Assembly (NCBI RefSeq): GCF_023091745.1
Contig: NC_068920.1
Coordinates: forward strand, 116,091,622-116,155,621
DNA length: 64,000 nt
Reading direction: 5' to 3'
From: Budorcas taxicolor
Taxonomy: Eukaryota; Chordata; Mammalia; Artiodactyla; Bovidae
In this document: positions 12,607 to 24,464 of the stretch, in pieces
Position numbering within the stretch: position 1 is the first letter of the stretch
How the letters are laid out: every line of letters starts with the position of its first letter
Made by a program: the position numbers and the translations under genes
Notes under the pieces: model-generated
The model's database searches: none
What the model was told of the DNA's origin: nothing
Seen by the model: the letters and a program-made list of their open reading frames with translations, nothing else

Positions 12607-13361
12607 AAAGAACTAAAAAGCCTCTTGATGAAAGTGAAAGAGGAGAGTGAAAAAGTTGGCTTAAAGCTCAACATTCAGAAAACTAAGATTATGGTATCTG
12701 GTCTCATCACTTCATGGGAAATAGATGGGGAAACAGTGGAAACAGTGTCAGACTTCATTTTTTGGGGTTCCAAAATCACTGCAGATGGTGATTGCAGCCA
12801 TGAAATTAAAAGATGCTTACTCCTTGGAAGGAAAGTTTTGACCAATCTAGATAGTATATTCAAAAGCAGAGACATTACTTTGCCAACAAAAGTCCATCTA
12901 GTCAAAGCTATGGTTTTTCCTGTGGTCATGTATGGATGTGAGAGTTGGCCTGTGAAGAAAGCTGAGTGCCAAAGAACTGATGCTTTTGAACTGTGGTGTT
13001 GGAGAAGACTCTTAAGAGGCCCTTGGACTGCAAGGAGATCCAACCAGTCCATCCTAAAGGAGATCAGTCCCATGTGTTCTTTGGAAGGAATGATGCTAAA
13101 GCTGAAACTCCAGTCCTTTGGCCACCTCATGTGAAGAGTTGACTCATTGGAAAAGACCCTGATGCTGGGAGAGATTGGGGGCAGGAGGAGAAGGGGATGA
13201 CAGAGGATGAGATGTATGGATGGCATCACTGACTCAATGCACATGAGTCTGGGTGAACTCCGGGAGTTGGTGATGGACAGGGAGGCCTGGCGTGCTCCGA
13301 TTCATGGGGTCACAAAGAGTCGGACACGACTGAGCAACTGAACTGAACTGAACTGAACTGG
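12607..13361 (+). mobile_element. BovB LINE, 5'-truncated, intact 3' end
   Basis: Starts just after the YADD motif region and continues in one 188-codon frame (12568-13134) through the RT C-terminal domain. It then shifts frame and ends in the typical tandem ACTGA repeat (about 13336-13360). The frame start lies in upstream flanking DNA, so it is not a genuine start. Confidence 0.93.
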
Positions 13362-13956
13362 ATTTTTAGGGATATTTGCAACTGGATTCAGTTGGAAGAA
13401 TTAATCAGTTCAGGTGCTACCATCAGACTCTACATATCAAGAGTTGATCATTTTCCTATATTTGAGGCAAAGGACAAAATCAAGAGATAAGGTGGGCTGA
13501 CAGATTGGGGAACAGTCTCTTCACACTTCCCTGCTTCTCTCTTCCATGAATATTTTTTCAAACATCTTCCCAAATATTCCCAAGAAGCCTGATCTCCTGC
13601 ATCCCTTCTGGGCTTTCTTTGCTTCCTTTTTGCAGCCTTTCCTGGAACATCTTTTCTTGCTCCCCCTGCCTTTCAGGGACGTGGGAAATGGGCACCTGGG
13701 AGCTCTCAGATAATGAAAAAAATTCCATCTTTGCCTGAAGGAAAGTGGGACTGATTGTGGGGAGGATTTCTTACATTGGACAGTTCCAGCGCATGCCAGA
13801 AAAGGCCTCTACCCATTCTGGGAATCTCTCTGAGCCTACATCACCTGTGTCCCTTCTCAGGTCCTTGTTTTGTTCTGCTCATTTGGGAGGCTTTGATTTT
13901 GCCTCTGTTTTTTCCTCATGTCCTGTTGTAATAAATCTTCCTCATTTACTCTGGTG
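13362..13956. other. no gene recognised
   Basis: Unique-looking sequence. A 70-codon frame at 13745-13957 has no family signature. Confidence 0.45.
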
Positions 13957-14102
13957 AGCTTGCCTGGTGGCTTAGATGGTAAAGAATATGCCTGAAATGC
14001 AGGAAATGGGAGTTCAATCCCTGGGTAGGGAAGATCCCCCAGAGAAGGAAATGGTTACCCACTCCAGTATTCTTGCCTGGGGAATTCCATGGACAGAGGA
14101 GT
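13957..14102 (+). mobile_element. Bov-tA SINE, 3' truncated
   Basis: tRNA-like head (GGTGGCTTAGATGGTAAAG) and the first part of the Bov-A unit, ending at GGACAGAGGAGTC. Confidence 0.85.
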
Positions 14103-14855
14103 CACTCAAGCTGGATAGTAATTGGGGGAATAAAAAGGGAGATCTTTCATTGCCTCTACCTTCTTCCACATACACATTTGATAATCTTGTAAAATTAAGC
14201 ATTTCATTGCAATTTACAATAGTTCATATTCAATTCAATAGTGGTAACACAATTTATTAAACTAATTTCATTTATTGACTGTCTTTTTTATTTCATTTTA
14301 GACAAGATAAGAATAAATAATCTCTTAAATCAAGGATTAAAAATGCTCATGTTTATTTCAAATGACTTTTCCCCCTCATTTTAAGAAAAATCAGAAGGTA
14401 CTTCTTTCTGTAACAGTGGCTGACTACAAAGAACTGGTTATGAATTTCTGGTATATGTAAGGAATCACTAAGCAGTCACTTGGTTTATAAACCAAGAATA
14501 TGGATACACAAGAGGACTTGCTCGAGTTTCAAGTAATCTAGATATCATAATGTTTAACACATCCTTGGGAGAACAGCAATATCCAGTCTAAACTTGGTTT
14601 AGAGAGAAACATTTCAAAAGACTTAATAAGCACAACATCACAATTTTTTCCAAGTGTCCTAATTCTCTATTCTTTCATGCTCTGTGTGGATGGAAATGTT
14701 TTGATTTTATCTTAACCAGATGAGTTGTTGTCTTTTGAAAATATATGCAATGAAAATAGATTTAAAAAAATCATGTCATCTAAATTTTAAGGTGTCACTG
14801 GACCTGTTTACATTCAAAGGAAAACTGAGAATAACCATGAACTGTTTATGTAATA
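14103..14855. other. no gene recognised
   Basis: AT-rich DNA without a supported exon or named repeat. Confidence 0.45.
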
Positions 14856-15050
14856 GAGCTTCCCTCGTGGCTCAGAAGGTAAAGAATCTGCCTGCAGTGC
14901 AGGAGATTGAGGTTTGATCACCGGGTCAGGAAGATGTCCTGGAGAAGGGAATGGCTATCCTCTCCAGTATTCTTGTCTGAAGAATTCCATGGAAAAGGAG
15001 CCTGGCAAGCTACAGTCCATGGGTCGCAAAGAGTAGGACAAGTGAGCGAT
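14856..15050 (+). mobile_element. Bov-tA SINE
   Basis: Full-length unit from GAGCTTCCCTCGTGGCTCAG to GGGTCGCAAAGAGTAGGACA. Confidence 0.88.
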
Positions 15051-15431
15051 TATCACGTTCACTTTTACATTTACATAATAATCTGTGCTGAAGTAAACTA
15101 CAAAGGAACATTCACTACATGAGTTTGCAGAAGAACTGAAAAAATTGGAAGAGTGATATTTCATGATTTGGGCATCAACAGCAAACTGACCATGAGAAAG
15201 TGAGTATTCTGTGGCTTGGCATCTGTAAAGTTAGGACGCCCCTCTTTACTGGAGAGACCTGTATTTTTATTCTTTTGATGGCAGCGATATGGCAATTGTT
15301 CATTGGTAAGGGAAAAAAAAGAAAATTTAATAATTTTTCACATCCCTTAATCCCAATTGCTTATAACCTTAAGTTTAACCTACTTCCAATTCTCTGAATG
15401 TGTGTGTAGTGACAATTTCTGGAGACCTGTA
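15051..15431. other. no gene recognised
   Basis: A short interval between two SINEs in opposite orientation; nothing supported. Confidence 0.45.
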
Positions 15432-15656
15432 AAGTGAAAGTGTTAATCGATCAGTCGTGTCTGACTCTCTGAGTTCTCACAGATGGTAGACAGCCAGACT
15501 TTTCTGTCCATGGGATTCTCCAGGCAAGAATACTGGGGTGAGTTGCCATGGCTTCTTCCAGGGGATCTTCCTGACCTAGGCATCAAGCATGTGTCTCTTA
15601 TATCTGGCTGTACTGGCAGACAGGTTCTTTACTACTAGCACCACCTGGGAAGCCCC
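15432..15656 (-). mobile_element. Bov-tA SINE
   Basis: Minus-strand unit. It starts in the complement of the Bov-A end (CAGTCGTGTCTGACTC) and ends in the complement of the head (CACCACCTGGGAAGCCC). Confidence 0.9.
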
Positions 15657-16184
15657 CTTTTGATATTGAGGAGGAATCAGTAGCCCAAGTTGCTGATGGC
15701 AACTTTCCTGTGCTGTAACTAAGGAAGGCAGTTAAAAGATAAAGGATATAGATAAAAGGTGATTCAGACAATAGAATCCCAGAGAAATGACACTTGAGTC
15801 CTGGACAAACAGACCTCAAGGTCTTCCTCACTGTTACATTTCAGTTATATGTCCGGAAAATACCTTTATTTTTATGAGCTAAATTATGTTGAGACTTTTC
15901 TTACTTTCCATGACAAATGTCCTATCTAACATAATGAGTCCTCCAACAAGAGGATCTGGCCCCCACAGCTGTGGTGGCTCACCTGCCATTGAAGTGGGAA
16001 CTCAACTAAAATGAAAACTGGCACAAGACCAATCACTGTGAACTTTTCAAACCCGCGTTGTTACTTTAATTAGGGCAGAAAATCAACAGCCCTAGCATTG
16101 TGCAATCCTCAATTCATTTAAGCTGATGGAGAAGATTTTGACCAAAATTTCTAAAGGAATATTTAGTTAAGGTAATCTATTTTA
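15657..16184. other. no gene recognised
   Basis: No recognisable repeat or exon. Confidence 0.45.
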
Positions 16185-16396
16185 GGGCTTCCCAGGTGGT
16201 GCTAGTGGTAAAGAACCTGTCTGTGCAGGTGACATAGAGACGTGGGTTCCATCCCTGGGTTGGGAAGATCCCCTGGAGGAGGGCATGGCAACCCACTCCA
16301 GTATTCTTGCCTGGAGAATCCCATGAATAGGGAAGTCTGGTGAGCTACAGTACATAGGGTCTCAAAGAATTGGACATGACTGAAGTGGCTTAGCAT
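16185..16396 (+). mobile_element. Bov-tA SINE
   Basis: Full unit beginning GGGCTTCCCAGGTGG and ending GAATTGGACATGACTGAAG. Confidence 0.9.
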
Positions 16397-17091
16397 AAAT
16401 GCACAGTTTATCATAGAAATAGGAAATGAAACTTAAGAAACATAAAAAAAGACATTGATCATTCATTTTTATCTCTTTATTTGAGAAGCAATACCCTTTC
16501 ATGACCCTTTCATAGTGTTATTGGTCCATATGGAAAATTTTGTCAGTGGTCTCATATGATAAGTGTGTTTTTCCAAATTAGGGAACTGGTCCAAATATTT
16601 TTTCCCACAATGGAAGCTTGTGACAAGGGTGAGGTGATGATAAGGTGAATGTAAGATTAGTGGTTTTAAAATATGCAGATACACGAAGAATCTAGTTCTT
16701 GCCTTCAGTTGGGAGCGACATTATTTTCAGTTCAAAAGAACATTAAGAAAAATCCTGCTAGACATTAAAGTCGTATGAACTCCAGTCATGACTGAGGTCA
16801 CAGTGTTTTAAGATGGATAGAGGACATACTGGGTCCTTTCTAATAAAGTGCCCTATAGAAATAAGCCAACATATAGTTAGATGGACCAGAGCTGGCTGAA
16901 CATGGTGAGGTATAAGTACAGAATTTGATAGGTATTATAAAACTGTACTCGGTTTGACAGATCGTATTTACATCTGCCAAATCCACCAACAACCAAAATA
17001 GGTTTTCATTCTGATTATATGTTTTATCTTTTTAATTAGATTATTAATTTGTTTGCTTACATTTTATGAATATTAATAAAGTCTATTTATT
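16397..17091. other. no gene recognised
   Basis: AT-rich; no supported exon, RNA gene or named repeat. Confidence 0.45.
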
Positions 17092-18883
17092 AATGCAGAG
17101 TTCCAAAGAATAGCAAGAAGAGATAAGAAAGACTTCCTCCATGATCAATGCAAAGAAATAAAGGAAAACAACAGAGTGAGAAAGACTAGAGATCTCTTCA
17201 AGAAAATTAGAGATACCAAGGGAACATTTCATGCAAAGATGGGCTCGATAAAGGACAGAAATGGTATGGACCTAACAGAAGCAAAAGATATTAAGAAGAG
17301 GTGGCAAGAATACCCAGAGGAACTGTACAAAAAAGATCTTAACGGCCAAAATAATCATGATAGTGTGATCACTCACCTAGAGCCAGACATCCTGGAATGT
17401 AAAGTCAAGTGGGCCTTAGAAAGCATCACTACAAACAAAGCTAGTGGAGGTGATGGAATTCCATTGGAGCTATCTCAAATCCTGAAAGATGATGCTGTGA
17501 AAGTGCTGCACTCAATACATCAGCAAATTTGGAGATCTCAGCAGTGGCCACAGGACTGGAAAAGGTCAGTTTTCATTCCAATCCCATAAAAAGGCAATGC
17601 CAAAGAATGCTCAAACTACTGCACAAATGCACTCATCTCACACGCTAGCAAAGAAATGCTCAAAATTCTCCAAGCCAGGCTTTAGCAATATGTGAACTGT
17701 GAACTTTCAGATGTTCAAGCTGGTTTTAGAAAAGGCAGAGGAACCAGAGATCAAATTGCCAACATCCGCTGGATCATTGAAAAAGCAAGAGAGTTCCAAA
17801 TAAACATCTATTTCTGCTTTATTGACTATGTCAAAGCCTTTGACTGTGTGGATCACAATAAACTGTGGAAAATTCTGAAAAAGATGGGAATAGCAGACCA
17901 TCTTACCTGCCTCTTGAGAAACCTATATGCAGGTCAGGAAGCAACAGTTAAAATTGGACATGGAACAACAGACTGGTTCCAAATAGGAAAAGGAGTACAT
18001 CAAGGCTGTATATTGTCACCCTGCTTATTTAACTTATATGCAGAGTACATCATGAGAAACACTGGGCTGGAAAAACAAGCTGGACTCAAGATTGTCAGGA
18101 GAAATATCAATAACCTCAGATATGCAGATGACACCACTCTTATGGCAGAAAGTGAAGAAGAACTAAAGAGTCTCTTGGTGAAAGTGAAAGAGGAGAGTGA
18201 AAATGTTGGCTTAAAGCTCAACATTAAGAAAACTAAGATCTTGGCATCTGGTCCCATCACTTCATGGGAAATAGATGGGGAAACAGTGGAAACAGTGTCA
18301 GACTTAATTTTTTTGTGCTCCAAAATCACTGCAGATGGTGATTGCAGCCATGAAATTAAAAGACATTTACTTTTTGGAAGGAAAGTTATGACCAACCTAG
18401 ATAGCATATTGAAAAGCAGAGACATTACTTTGCCAACAAAGGTCCATCTAGTCAAGGCTATGGTTTTTTCCAGTGGTCATGTATGGATGTGAGAGTTGGA
18501 CTGTGAAGAAGGCTGAGTGCTGAAGAATCAGTGCTTTTGTTGGAGAAGACTCTTGAGAGTCCCTTGGACTGCAAGGAAATCCAACCAGTCCATCTTAAAG
18601 GAGATCAGCCCTGGGTGTTCATTGGAAGGACTGATGCTGAAGCTGAAGCTCCAATACTTTGGCCACCTCATTCAAAGAGTTGACTCATTGTTAAAGACCC
18701 TGAAAAAGATTGAGGGCAAGAGGAGAGGGGGACAACAGAGGATGAGATGGCTGGATAGCATCACTGACTAAATGGACATGAGTTGGGTAAACTTTGGGAG
18801 TTGGTGATGGATAGGGAGGCCTGGCTTGCTGTGATTCACGGGGTTGCAGAGTTGGACTTGACTGAATGACTGAACTGAACTGA
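17092..18883 (+). mobile_element. BovB LINE, 5'-truncated, with RT
   Basis: A 1.8-kb BovB starting in the linker (EFQRIARRDKKD) and ending in ACTGA repeats at 18883. The endonuclease domain is absent. Divergence is low; a few stops (17587, near 17684) and late frameshifts separate otherwise long frames. It is the nearest mobile element downstream of the REG3 gene, about 320 bp from the poly(A) signal. Confidence 0.95.
17692..18492 (+). pseudogene. BovB reverse transcriptase core, 266-codon open segment
   Basis: RNA-directed DNA polymerase of the RTE clade, here only as a fragment. Motifs in order: RKGRGTRDQ (about residues 14-22), motif A FIDYVKAFDCVDH (about 43-55), motif B QGCILSPCLFNLYAEYI, motif C YADD (about 144-147) and the downstream LNIKKTKI stretch. 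Both YADD aspartates are kept. The frame ends at a frameshift near 18470 (VMYGCESW is reached in another frame). There is no endonuclease domain and no real start, so the copy cannot retrotranspose on its own. Confidence 0.9.
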
Positions 18884-19199
18884 TTATGTTTCACACTAAT
18901 ACTTGAGAAAGTACAGTTCTAAATATCATAACATACCTTAAGACTTCTTTCCTTACACCATCAGAAACCTGTCTTGGGGGAATGTGTGAGCAGTACTCTG
19001 AATGGAAGAGTGATGTCTTTATGTGTCTACAGCCCACATACTACAGAAGTAATGGTGATGTACTTAACCACAAATACACAAATATGTATATGTGGTTATT
19101 TGCCCAGGAACCTGGGTGAAATGAGGCAGAGACTGACCAGAAGTTCTTGACCACCCACTTCATCTTTCTCAATTTGTCTATGAGAATGAGGAAGAGAAG
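18884..19199. other. 3' flank of REG3 gene, nothing recognised
   Basis: The interval between the BovB 3' end and the REG3 poly(A) site holds no recognisable element. Confidence 0.5.
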
Positions 19200-19222
19200 A
19201 CAGGCAATTGAAGACTAATATT

Positions 19223-19228
19223 TTTATT
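19223..19228 (-). terminator. AATAAA poly(A) signal of the REG3 gene
   Basis: On the minus strand the hexamer AATAAA lies about 200 bases after the TAG stop (19432-19434), a normal 3' UTR length for this family. Cleavage would be expected near 19200-19210. This is position and motif evidence only. Confidence 0.7.
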
Positions 19229-19431
19229 GTGAATTTTGCAAAATCAGGTTAGGGAACACACAAAAGAGCCTGAATTATGTCTGGGGAGGAGGGAAGGTCA
19301 GAATGAGGTGGTTGGGTTGGGGATGTGAGGAGAATATCCCCTTCCATAGTGGATCTGAATCCCTAGTTCCAAGTTCATGATGAGTTGCACCCCAGTTGCC
19401 CACCAGTCAGGCTGCTGACTTCTCACCTGAT

Positions 19432-21477
19432 CTAGTCTGTGAACTTGCAGACATAGGGTAAGTTCAAATAGCAGTTATGATCTCTCCACTTGAGATATCC
19501 TGGAGAGACAGAGGTGCTCAAGTCAACGGGGCTGGTGGAACTTGAGAACCCAATGGAGAGGAATCCAAGATTCTCTCTTTGAAGCCTGGTTTAGGCTTCA
19601 AAGGCCCTCCCTCATCTTCACCAGTGTCCCACTCCATGGGAAGAAGATAGAAAGTAAGAAGAGATGAGAGGGAATGGGAGAAGACAAGCCAATATTATAG
19701 TTCCAGCCCAGGAGGATTCCCTGAAGATCAGACCCAGAAATGGCAGGTGAGGGGATGGAAAAGGCTGGACAAAAATGACCTTCTATGTCTCTTACCTGAG
19801 CTTCTTGAGAGACTCCCACAGTAGCCAGGGCTTGAGATGGCAGCAGGATCTGTCTCCCAGGCAACATAATTGAGCACATCATTGCTACTCCATTCCCATC
19901 CACCAGCATTGGGCTCAGAGCCCTATGGAGCAGAGGATGGAGTTGGGTGAGACAGAAAGGCCTTTAGAATTCTCCTGGTCTGATGCTGTCTGTTGGAATG
20001 ATTGATTCCCCTCCCCAGCATCACGGAATTATCTCTCTGTTCAAGATAAGCCCCCACAGCTCTCCTCTGGGAAACTCTCCCTAACTCTATTGGCTAATTT
20101 CAAAGCCAATAATGTGATAAGCACAGCATGTGTGGACTCAGGGAGGCACAACGAACTGAATTACAAGGTATGCTGTGTGAACTGTGTAAAAGCTTGACAA
20201 AAGGCAGATTAATTTTAGTTGGGGACTAGTACCTGCCCAGGACTAAAGGCTCTCACTTTCCCTAGTTATCCTGTGAACCCCAGGGATCTCTCAGGTCTTT
20301 TCTGGGCTGGCAAAAGAGGACAAAGAGGGACCTGGGTGGCCATAGCACCTTTGGAAGTAACAGATTAGAGAGATGTAAGTGTACCTCTGTGGGGTCATGG
20401 AGCCCAATCCAGATGTCTGATTGGGTATTCAAGTTGTTCCTAATCAATGAGGCCACGAAGGATTCCTCAGCCCCACTGAGCACAGACACAAGATGTCCTG
20501 AGTGCCTCTTCTGGCAGGCAATCTGTGTGGGGAAGGGAAATACGCAGGAGGAGCTTGAGACACCACTAGGGGAAGGGAAGGGCCAATGCAGGTGAGAAGG
20601 AGTATGTTTGTAAAACATGAGTTTCTCATACTCATCCTCAGGAAACTCTTGAGAATGGAGAACCCCTGGTCCCCAAACCCAGTCTCTGATTTGCTTCTGC
20701 TTATCTCCCTTAACTGCAGATCCCAGCACTTACATCTGCATCCATCCAGGTTTTGGGTGTTTTAAACAAGGCATAGCAGTTAGACCTATAGGCCATGGAA
20801 CCTGAGGGACAGCTGATCCGTGGAGAGGGCAGTTCCTTTTGGGAATTTTCCCCTGGAGAGGAAGAAATAAGGGAGAGGGATGGGGTGAAATGGAGAGAGG
20901 GGTTTGGAGGGGGAAGGTGACCTTGGGGAATATTTATGAGGCCAGGGCTTGGGGCGGTGATACCAAACTTCTGACTGCCTCTCACCATTGCCAACACTCC
21001 AGGATTTTTTATAAATCATGAACTAGACCTACTAACTGGATGATGATCTCTCTTCTCTTTATTCATTGTTTTTATTCAAAAGTCCAGTCCTTCTCCTCTG
21101 AGTTGATAGATCCTCCAATCATTTTCCTTCTACTCATCTCATTAATGACACTCTATACTTTTCTACTTCATCTCTGCACATAAATTACTGAGAAAATAGA
21201 AATCACCTCATCCCATTGTCACTGAAACACTAGGGTGCTTCCCACCACTGGTTACCTGAAGGAAGGAGTGATGACTCAGGAATCCAGGCCTCTATGTTGT
21301 GTGGGGATACCCCATTACCAGGGGAGGCACAGGAGCTTTCCTCCTCATCTTGGCCCTGAGAAGACACTGGGAACCCAGAGCTAGAGGCAGAGAAATCTCA
21401 CCTTGGACCTGAGACAGGAGCATCAGGCAGCACAGCAGCATGCAGGACAGTCTGGGGAGGCCCAGGGAAGGCAGCAT
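19432..21477 (-). CDS. REG3G: REG3-family secreted C-type lectin, five coding exons
   Basis: Coding exons on the minus strand are 21402-21477, 20734-20852, 20385-20522, 19796-19922 and 19432-19499. Sizes are 76, 119, 138, 127 and 68 nt, with AG/GT borders and matching phases. They join into 175 codons plus TAG with no stop. Residues 1-26 form a signal peptide (LLCCLMLLSQVQG). Residues 27-37 are a short pro-segment ending LPSPR, followed by I38, the trypsin site that activates REG3 proteins. A single C-type lectin domain follows with cysteines 40, 51, 68, 146, 163 and 171, WIGLHDP at 103-109, EPN at 114-116 and WEWSS at 120-124. REG3 lectins are secreted by gut and pancreas epithelium and bind bacterial peptidoglycan (known of the family). 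SPRISCP, WMDAD and GSLSRS resemble REG3G, while EPN, ISSPG and KFTD resemble REG3A. The family is therefore sure and the paralogue letter tentative. The exon 4 donor (GTACAC) is weak. Confidence 0.92.
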
Positions 21478-21501
21478 TGTGTCCGTGAGGAGTGGAGGCA
21501 G
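21402..21501 (-). other. REG3 exon 2, contains the start codon
   Basis: The acceptor TTCTCTAG precedes 21501. Twenty-four bases of 5' UTR lead to the ATG at 21477-21475. The context ACACAATG has A at -3. The donor AAG|GTGAGA follows 21402. This ATG is the only one that gives a signal peptide in frame with the lectin exons. Confidence 0.8.
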
Positions 21502-21806
21502 CTAGAGAACTAAAGGGAGGGTGGTCAGAGGGAGGGTGTGAGAGACCCCCTGTTGTACCTCTTGTCTTTTCCTTCATCTAGTCCCCTAGGAAAAAATCCT
21601 TCTTGGTAGCATCCCTCCCCTTCCATGGTGCTGGAAAAAATTAGAAAATCTATACATCCTAGTGCACCTGAGATCTCCCAAGTCTGGCTTCCCCTGGTCT
21701 CAGAGCTCCCACATTCTGTGAGGACAAGGATCCTTGTACACCGTCCCTGAAATGTGCAAGGTGAAATCCCTGTCACGGGTCTCATCTAGTCTCGACTCCC
21801 ACTTAC

Positions 21807-21832
21807 CTCTCTTGCAGGGATCTGCACTGGCT
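21807..21832 (-). other. REG3 non-coding exon 1, putative
   Basis: A short leader exon ends at the strong donor GAGAG|GTAAGTG (21805-21807). It begins about 25-30 bases after the TATA box. The start position is estimated from the TATA distance and is not seen directly. Confidence 0.55.
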
Positions 21833-21855
21833 TGTCAGGGCAGAAAAGATTGGGC

Positions 21856-21862
21856 TTTTATA
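21856..21862 (-). promoter_or_regulatory. TATA box of the REG3 gene
   Basis: TATAAAA on the minus strand lies 25-30 bases upstream of the short first exon and about 380 bases upstream of the start codon. REG-family genes are tissue-restricted, TATA-driven and inducible; placement and motif fit that. No further factor site can be asserted from the sequence. Confidence 0.75.
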
Positions 21863-22307
21863 AGAAGATTTGAGGGAGGGGCACTGAAATGAATAATGGG
21901 AAAAAGGAGCCAGGACAGGGGTCAGGGGGACATGTGTGGCTTTAATTTGTGGAGATTTCCACCACAGGCAGGAGATCCTTCCAAAAGCTGGGAATTGTCA
22001 CAGCTGTTGCTTCTTTTTCTTTATCAGACCAGTAATTTCCCAGGAACAGGTGATGTTTGTGCTTTTTTCATCCTTGCACAGTTATCATGGTCAGAAAAAC
22101 TTACAGAAATGAAGGGAACCTGGTGGCATGAATTCTGATGTTTAATAGTTGAGAAAGTATGTGACATTGGAGAGTTCGATCTGCCAAGAACTGACTCTTG
22201 TTGGTATATATATGAGTTTCATTAATCCTTGTTTTTTAAGATTAAAAAAAGAAACTATTAAGTACAATTTGGGGGAGTATAAGTTTGAAAAAATTATTTG
22301 AACTAAT
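21863..22307. other. 5' flank of REG3 gene
   Basis: Upstream region between the TATA box and the BovB at 22308. It may hold control elements; no repeat or exon is recognised. Confidence 0.45.
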
Positions 22308-23374
22308 GAGTCTTTGTGTGGATCACAACAAACTGGAAAAATCTTAAAGAGATGGGAGTACCAGACCACCTTATCTGTCTCCCAAGAACCTTACATGCAG
22401 GTCAAGAAGCAATGGTTAGAACCCAACATGGAGCAATGAACTGGTTCAAAACTGGGAAAGGAGTATGTTAAGACTGTATGTTGTCACCCTGCTTATTTAA
22501 CTTCTATGTAGAGTAAGTCCGTCATGTGAAATGCCAGACTGGATGAATCACAAGCTGGAATCAAGATTGCCAGCAGAAATACCAATAACCTCAGATATGC
22601 AGATAATACCACTCTAATGGCAGAAAGTGAAGAGGAACTAAACAGCTTCTTGATGAACGTAAAAGAGGATAGTGAAAAAGCTGACTTAGAGACAAGGTTC
22701 AAAAAACAAATATGATGGCATCTGGTCCCATTGCTTCATGGCAAATAGATGGGGAAAGAATGGAAACAGTAGCAGATTTTATTTTCTTGGGCTCCAAAGT
22801 CACTGAGGACAATGATTACAGCTATAAAATTAAAATATGCTTTCTCCTCAAAATGAAAGTTATGACAAACGTAGACAGTATGTTAAAAAGAAGACATACA
22901 ACTTTGCCAACAAAAGGCTGTCCATCTAGTCAAAGCTATGGTTTTTCCAGTAGTCATGTATGGAGTGTGAGTTGGCCCATAAAGAAGGCTGAGTGCTGAA
23001 GAAATGATGCTTCAACCTGTGGTGCTGAAGAGGACTCTTGAGAATCCCTTGAACAGTAAGATCAAACAAATCAGTCCTAAAGGAAATCAACCCCGAATAT
23101 TCACTGGAAGGACCGATACTGAAGCTGAAGCTCCAGTCCTTTGGCCAGCTGATGCAAAGAGCCAACTCACTGAAAAAACTGATGCTGGGAAAGATGGAGG
23201 GCAGCGGGAGAGGGGGCGACAGAGGATGACATGGTTGTATGGCATCACCAACTCAATGGACATGAGTTTGAGGAATCTCAGGGAGATAGTGAAAGACAGG
23301 GAAGCTTGGCATGCTGTAGACCATGGGTTTGCAAGGCATTGGACATGACTTAGTGACTTATAAACAACAACAAC
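22308..23374 (+). mobile_element. BovB LINE, old diverged copy
   Basis: Starts at the motif A region (TGTGTGGATCACAACAAACT) and runs to the 3' end, where the terminal repeat has decayed to AACAACAACAAC. Motif C reads YADN, and many stops are present. It is clearly more diverged than the copy at 17092. Confidence 0.9.
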
Positions 23375-23589
23375 GGGGGAATTTAGTAAGCATGAAGAAT
23401 GTGAGCTCAATACAGAAATTCTCGTAGAATTGTTATATTCCAACAAAGGTAATTTTAAGCAAGTTACTATTTTAAATAGGAAGAAAAGTATAAAATATAT
23501 AAGAATATATCTGATAATGGTAGTCAAGATCTCGTAACGAGTTTTTCAAGCTATAAAGAAGAACTAAATACATGCTGAAATTAATCATG

Positions 23590-24464
23590 TTTAGAAAGTT
23601 TCGATACCCTCAGGATGTACTTTGTTCCTGTATAGATTAATGGAGTGCAATTGGAATACTAACAGAATTTTTCTGATAATCTGATAAACTAAAAATTCAT
23701 AGGAAAAATAAGAATAGTCAACACATTTCTGAAGAGAAACAATGAAGAATTTTATTTGGCCATGATACAAAACTTCTTACTATAAAGGAGTATGACTGCA
23801 GGGAGAGCAAACTTGAGTAGTGTAATGAAAGAGAGAGCCCAGAAATATACTTATTATATGTGGAAATGGGAAATCTGAAGGGTCATTGCCGATTAGAAAG
23901 TATAAACTGAAGGATTTGGTTTTAGTGGTTAGCCATATGGACAAAAATAAATCAGATTCATACTCCTTAAAATATAAAAAATAACAACAACAACCAAAAT
24001 AAAACAAAATCATTCCAGAAGAACTGATGTGAAATATAAAAACCAGCATTTTAAAATTAGAAGAGAATATTTTAAAAATGTGTTTTTGACTTTGATTTAA
24101 GAAAGCATGTATTACACAAAAAGCACAAATTATAAAATAAAATATTGCTAAGTATGAATAAATAGCAAAGTTAATAAATAAAATAGCAAAGTTAATATGT
24201 CAAAAGCTTTATATTATATATAGATATCTGACAAAGAATTTATTTCTAGAATATGTTTATGACAGTAAAAATCAAGAAAAAGAAGCATAAGTATGTATTT
24301 CACTAAAGAAGAAGCAAAGTGATCAATACATATATGAAAGTATGGTAATCTCATTAGGAATCAATTAAATTAAAATCAAAATGAAATATAATTTCACCCC
24401 TACCAGATTGCTGCTGGTGGTAGTGTAAAATGATAGAACCCTTTGGGAAAACTGGAATTTTCTT
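23590..24464 (+). mobile_element. old L1, ORF2 3' part (first piece)
   Basis: Decayed L1 ORF2 tail. The sequences around 23840-23860 (GAGAGCCCAGAAATATAC), 23930-23960 (CCATATGGACAAAAATAAA) and 24395-24450 (TTTCACCCCTACCAGATTG, CTGGTGGTAGTGTAAAATG) follow the usual L1 order. A SINE interrupts it at 24465. Confidence 0.75.

Noticed and set aside
20262..20729. 155-codon minus frame spanning REG3 exon 4 as a single-exon gene
   Set aside because: It is exon 4 (20385-20522) extended into its introns; splice sites and exon sizes show the true borders.
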